Positions 61,055 to 64,000 of a stretch of 64,000 nucleotides of DNA are shown here, in pieces. Every line of letters starts with the position of its first letter. Within the stretch, counting starts at the first letter, position 1. Made by a program: the position numbers and the translations under genes. The DNA lies in the NCBI GenBank assembly GCA_910588285.1, contig CAJUQB010000009.1, positions 1 through 64,000 on the forward strand. Direction: 5' to 3'. Under the pieces are notes generated by a model, which made no database searches, was not told the origin of the DNA, and saw nothing but the letters and a program-made list of their open reading frames with translations. The DNA is from an uncultured Lachnospiraceae bacterium. GTDB taxonomy: Bacteria; Bacillota; Clostridia; Lachnospirales; Lachnospiraceae.

Positions 61055-61226
61055 GTTATTATTCACGGCCCGGGGGCCGTTCATAGTAACGATTCGGGGC
61101 GATATTTAAAGTTCTGCTACGCAAAAATCGCCCCGCACTCCTGAATCATGTTCTCACGGAATACCCTCGCTTCGCTGGGGCAGACCCTGCGCAGCTAGAG
61201 CGCATTCCTGACCCGTGAAAAGTAAC
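61055..61226. repeat. 172-bp palindromic intergenic element
   Basis: It begins with gttattattcacggcc (inverted against ggccgttcatagtaac at 61075-61090) and ends with cccgtgaaaagtaac, so both outer ends are inverted copies of GTTAYT-TTCACGG. Inside, ggggcgat/atcgcccc (within 61095-61135) and tgcgc/gcgca form further hairpins. The right end matches 52-83. It looks like a MITE-like or REP-like unit with no open frame. Confidence 0.65.
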
Positions 61227-61265
61227 GTAAGAAGCCCCACGGAAAAAATATGATACACTCTCCCC

Positions 61266-61294
61266 TTGACTTTACTTTGGTAAATTGGTAATAT
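61266..61294 (+). promoter_or_regulatory. Sigma-A promoter of amino-acid ABC operon
   Basis: TTGACT (61266-61271), 17-bp spacer, TAATAT (61289-61294) with TGG before the -10. The first start codon is 48 bp downstream. Confidence 0.75.
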
Positions 61295-61341
61295 GGTACT
61301 GTATTTTTTACACCAAAATTTTTACAAGGGAGATATTTATC

Positions 61342-62271
61342 ATGAAAAAGAAAGTAATTGCAGCATTTCTGACTCTTACCCTGGCTTTCAGCCTCAGCGC
61401 CTGCGGCAGCAGCCCTGCCCCAAATACCGATGCGGACAGCGGCTCCGATGCCGGCAGCAATGAAACAGATGCCCCGGATGCAGGTGCAGATACAGGCAGC
61501 AACACGGAATCCGGAGCAGACAGCGGCTCGGACGACAGCACGGACGCGGCCGGGGATTCTGCTGACAGCGATATGGCTTATGTCAAGGAAAAGGGCACCC
61601 TGGTGGTGGGCGTTACCAGCTTTGAGCCCATGGATTACCAGGATGAGAATGGAGAGTGGGTCGGCTTTGACGCAGACATGGCCAAGGCCTTTGCCGAATC
61701 TCTTGGCGTAAATGTAGAATTTGTAGAAATTGAATGGGACAATAAGGCCATGGAGCTGGAGGGCAAGACCATTGACTGCGTGTGGAACGGCATGACCCTC
61801 ACCGATGAGGTGACCAGCGCCATGGAATGCTCCAAGCCCTACTGCAACAATGCCCAGGTGGTAATCGTCCCCTCCGACGTGGCGGAACAGTACCAGGATA
61901 AGGACAGCCTGGCCAACCTGAATTTTGCCGTGGAATCCGGCAGCGCCGGGGAGAAGGAAGCGACTGCGCTGAACCTGAATTTCACACCGGTTCTTGACCA
62001 GGCCACCGCACTGATGGAGATTGCTTCCGGCACCTGTGACGCCGCTATTATTGATTCCCTGATGGCCGCCGCCATGGTTGGGGAGGGCACAAGCTATGCC
62101 AATCTGACTTATACGGTGGAATTAAACGCCGAGGAATACGGCGTAGGCTTCCGGAAGGGCTCTGACCTGGCCGCTGCGCTGAATGACTTCTTTGCTGCCG
62201 GCTATGCAGACGGCTCTATCCGCGCCTGTGCAGAGACCTACGGCGTTCAGGCTGCCCTGATCGGGGAATAA
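61342..62271 (+). CDS. Amino-acid ABC transporter substrate-binding lipoprotein
   Basis: 309-residue lipoprotein with signal MKKKVIAAFLTLTLAFSLS and lipobox LSAC, a long Asp/Ser/Gly/Thr-rich linker (about 24-75) and an SBP_bac_3 domain. Its ligand strands (GVTSFEPMDYQDENGEWVGFD, then DMAKAFAESLGV) match polar amino-acid binding proteins. It is the first gene of an operon with permease and ATPase. ATG 61342 follows AGGGAGA. The exact amino acid is not readable. Confidence 0.93.
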   Translation: MKKKVIAAFLTLTLAFSLSACGSSPAPNTDADSGSDAGSNETDAPDAGADTGSNTESGADSGSDDSTDAAGDSADSDMAYVKEKGTLVVGVTSFEPMDYQDENGEWVGFDADMAKAFAESLGVNVEFVEIEWDNKAMELEGKTIDCVWNGMTLTDEVTSAMECSKPYCNNAQVVIVPSDVAEQYQDKDSLANLNFAVESGSAGEKEATALNLNFTPVLDQATALMEIASGTCDAAIIDSLMAAAMVGEGTSYANLTYTVELNAEEYGVGFRKGSDLAAALNDFFAAGYADGSIRACAETYGVQAALIGE

Positions 62272-62313
62272 GCCCTTCGGCAGCTACTATACCAAAAGAA
62301 AGCAGGAACTACC

Positions 62314-63000
62314 ATGGAATTGTTTTTTGACCAGTTTCCCGTTGTTTTCCAGTCCTTAAATGTTGGGTTTTTGCAGACCCTAAAGCTCTTTATGGTGACT
62401 CTTGTGGGCGCGATTCCCCTGGGGCTGATCATTTCCTTCGGTTCCATGTCGCGTTTCCGGCCCTTGAGCTGCCTGGTAAAACTGATTGTTGCAGTCATCC
62501 GCGGAACCCCGCTGATGATCCAGCTTCTGATCATATACTTTTTTCCGGGCCTGGTGCTTGATAATCCCATCTGGGGCAGCGGTGAATCCGGACGGTTCCT
62601 GGCTGCCTCCGTGGCATTTATTATCAACTATGCCTGCTATTTCTCCGAGATCTACCGGGGCGGCATCCAGAGCGTCCCGGTGGGCCAGCAGGAGGCTGGT
62701 CTGGTGCTTGGCATGACCAAGGGCCAGATTTTCCTCCGGGTAACGCTGCTGCAGATGGTCAAGCACATTATTCCTCCCATGTCCAATGAGGTCATTACCC
62801 TGGTGAAGGATACCTCTCTGGCCCGCATCATTGCGCTGCAGGAGATTATCTGGGCCGGCCAGTCCTTCATGAAGGGCTCCCACGGCATTGCAGGCGCCAT
62901 CTGGCCTCTGTTCTTCACTGCCGTGTATTATTTGATTTTCAACGGGATCCTGACTGTCCTTTTGGGACGTCTGGAGAAAAAGCTCAATTATTTCAGATAG
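62314..63000 (+). CDS. Amino-acid ABC transporter permease
   Basis: 228-residue HisM/GlnP-type permease with about five helices. The coupling loop is EAGLVLGMTKGQIFLRVTLL, and VIRGTPLMIQLLI marks the family start of the permease domain. It works as a homodimer, joined with the ATPase encoded 16 bp downstream. A GGAACT site precedes the ATG, 43 bp after the binding-protein gene. Confidence 0.94.
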   Translation: MELFFDQFPVVFQSLNVGFLQTLKLFMVTLVGAIPLGLIISFGSMSRFRPLSCLVKLIVAVIRGTPLMIQLLIIYFFPGLVLDNPIWGSGESGRFLAASVAFIINYACYFSEIYRGGIQSVPVGQQEAGLVLGMTKGQIFLRVTLLQMVKHIIPPMSNEVITLVKDTSLARIIALQEIIWAGQSFMKGSHGIAGAIWPLFFTAVYYLIFNGILTVLLGRLEKKLNYFR

Positions 63001-63015
63001 GGAGGAAGCTGTACC

Positions 63016-63801
63016 ATGCCGATCTTAGAAGTAGAACATATTCAGAAATCTTTTGAACATACAGAGGTTCTTACGGACATCAATCTTTCTCTGGAGCAGG
63101 GACAGGTGCTCTCCCTGATTGGCTCCTCCGGAAGCGGCAAGACCACTCTGCTCCGCTGCCTGAATTTCCTGGAGCAGCCGGATTCCGGTATCATCCGTGT
63201 CAATGGCGAGGTGCTCTTTGACGCCAAGGACCCTGCCACCCAGCGTCCTGCGGAGATCCGCAAAAAGCGGCTCCACTTTGGCCTGGTGTTCCAGTCCTTC
63301 CACCTGTTCCCCCAGTATACGGCCAGGGAGAATATCATGCTGGCCAAAAAACTGCTGGTTCAGGAGCAGCCGGATTTTAAGGCCCGGAAAAAGGAGATTT
63401 TTGGCGAAATCCAGGAAGAGGCCGAATCCCTGCTGGCCCAGATGGGCCTTTCTGACCGCATGGACAACTATCCCCACCAGCTTTCCGGCGGCCAGTGTCA
63501 GCGTGTGGCCATTGCCCGGGCCCTGGCTCTGCGGCCGGACATTCTCTGCTTTGACGAGCCCACCTCTGCCCTGGACCCGGAGCTTACCGGGGAGGTATTG
63601 AAGGTGATTCAGGGATTGGCTGACCAGAATACCACCATGATCATTGTTACCCACGAGATGGCTTTTGCCCGGGATGTATCCAACCAGGTGATTTTCATGG
63701 ACGAGGGGCGCATTCTGGAGGAGGGTACCCCGGACCAGGTATTTGGCAGCCCCAGGGAGGAGCGGACAAAGCAGTTTTTGGCCCGGTTTACAGAAGGATA
63801 A
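63016..63801 (+). CDS. Amino-acid ABC transporter ATP-binding protein
   Basis: 261-residue ATPase of the polar amino-acid uptake family. Walker A is GSSGSGKTT, the signature is LSGGQ, Walker B is ILCFDEPTSALDPE, and the H-loop His is in IVTHEMAFARD. It drives import through the upstream permease. GGGAGGAAG precedes the ATG at 63016. An insert (about 115-140: KKLLVQEQPDFKARKKEI) is slightly longer than in GlnQ. It completes the operon. Confidence 0.95.
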   Translation: MPILEVEHIQKSFEHTEVLTDINLSLEQGQVLSLIGSSGSGKTTLLRCLNFLEQPDSGIIRVNGEVLFDAKDPATQRPAEIRKKRLHFGLVFQSFHLFPQYTARENIMLAKKLLVQEQPDFKARKKEIFGEIQEEAESLLAQMGLSDRMDNYPHQLSGGQCQRVAIARALALRPDILCFDEPTSALDPELTGEVLKVIQGLADQNTTMIIVTHEMAFARDVSNQVIFMDEGRILEEGTPDQVFGSPREERTKQFLARFTEG

Positions 63802-63851
63802 TACATCATTGCATTCATACAGCAGCATTCATCATTGAGCAATATGCTCCT

Positions 63852-64000
63852 TTATTGAGATGGCGATGCATCCGTTTTCCATTGAATCTGATAGGCTACG
63901 CCAATGGCCTCCCCCACGTTTTTCACATAATTCTCAATCAGAAGCTGCGCCCGCTCCCTGGCCTGGCGCAGCAGCAGGGCGTCTCCCTGGGCGGTTTCCA
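63852..64000 (-). CDS. 3' end of probable DUF4230 protein (partial)
   Basis: The last 48 codons of a minus-strand gene run off the window edge. They read AQLLIENYVKNVGEAIGVAY and end ASPSQ with stop at 63852-63854. The helical AQ-LLIENYVKN segment resembles the C-terminal end of DUF4230 family proteins. Only this tail is visible, so the call is provisional. It converges on the amino-acid ABC operon; no terminator hairpin is obvious in the 50-bp gap. Confidence 0.55.
   Translation of the reverse strand, partial: ETAQGDALLLRQARERAQLLIENYVKNVGEAIGVAYQIQWKTDASPSQ

Noticed and set aside
1..64000. Prophage, insertion sequence or integrative element
   Set aside because: No transposase, integrase, phage structural gene, tRNA attachment site or mobilisation gene was seen; ParA alone is not evidence of a plasmid.

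Overview
The window looks like a chromosomal segment of a spore-forming Firmicute of class Clostridia, most likely family Lachnospiraceae. Evidence for this is the sporulation genes (spoIIID, spoVG, a GerA-family spoVAF-like gene, a SPOCS/LysM protein), a veg gene, the paired glgC/glgD genes, a TSCPD-domain protein, a DUF6465 protein, strong AGGAGG ribosome sites and perfect or near-perfect sigma-A promoters. Coding DNA is moderately GC-rich. No phage, insertion sequence, tRNA, rRNA or CRISPR array is visible. The family placement is inferred from gene content, not from a database search.

Layout. 1-3400: spoIIID and a BlaI/BlaR1-type operon (repressor, M56 sensor peptidase, membrane protein) whose last two genes are frameshifted. 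3400-7600: Nudix hydrolase, a 37-bp tandem repeat, a secreted NlpC/P60 hydrolase, a SPOCS/LysM protein and veg. 7600-10030 (+): a Y-family polymerase with an apparently leaderless mRNA, and a LysM-GH18 spore-cortex-type hydrolase. 10090-15400 (-): cytosolic CZB chemoreceptor, M23 peptidase, secA. 15500-16650 (+): TSCPD protein, then a perfect sigma-A promoter driving about 640 nt of A-rich, apparently noncoding DNA built of two diverged 245-265 bp repeats and closed by a terminator. 16660-23650 (-): OFA-type MFS transporter, flavoprotein, LysR regulator, heterodimeric ABC exporter. 23770-34200 (-): prsA-like lipoprotein, mfd, an LRR surface protein, pth, spoVG, glgD, glgC.

34470-39830 (+): murC, a cluster of head-to-tail DnaA boxes, a DnaD-like and a DnaC/DnaI-like primosome gene, and PRPP synthetase. 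39900-47140: HPr-like protein, CDF metal transporter, spoVAF-like germination protein, cysK, AGCS symporter, YkgJ protein, HAD phosphatase. 47400-57470 (-): a carbohydrate ABC uptake operon (binding protein, two permeases, carboxylesterase, MBL hydrolase), preceded by an AraC regulator fused to a GH39-like domain that seems to have lost its catalytic acids, plus an orphan ParA and a DUF6465 protein. 57650-64000: ABC-F protein with an attenuator-like leader, rpoN, a palindromic intergenic element, an amino-acid ABC operon and the 3' end of a probable DUF4230 gene.

The strongest candidate for something undescribed is the tandem noncoding transcript at 16012-16652. Three genes carry single-base frameshifts at short homopolymers (near 922, near 2575 and at 30585). 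These may be real decay, phase variation or assembly errors, and should be checked against reads.
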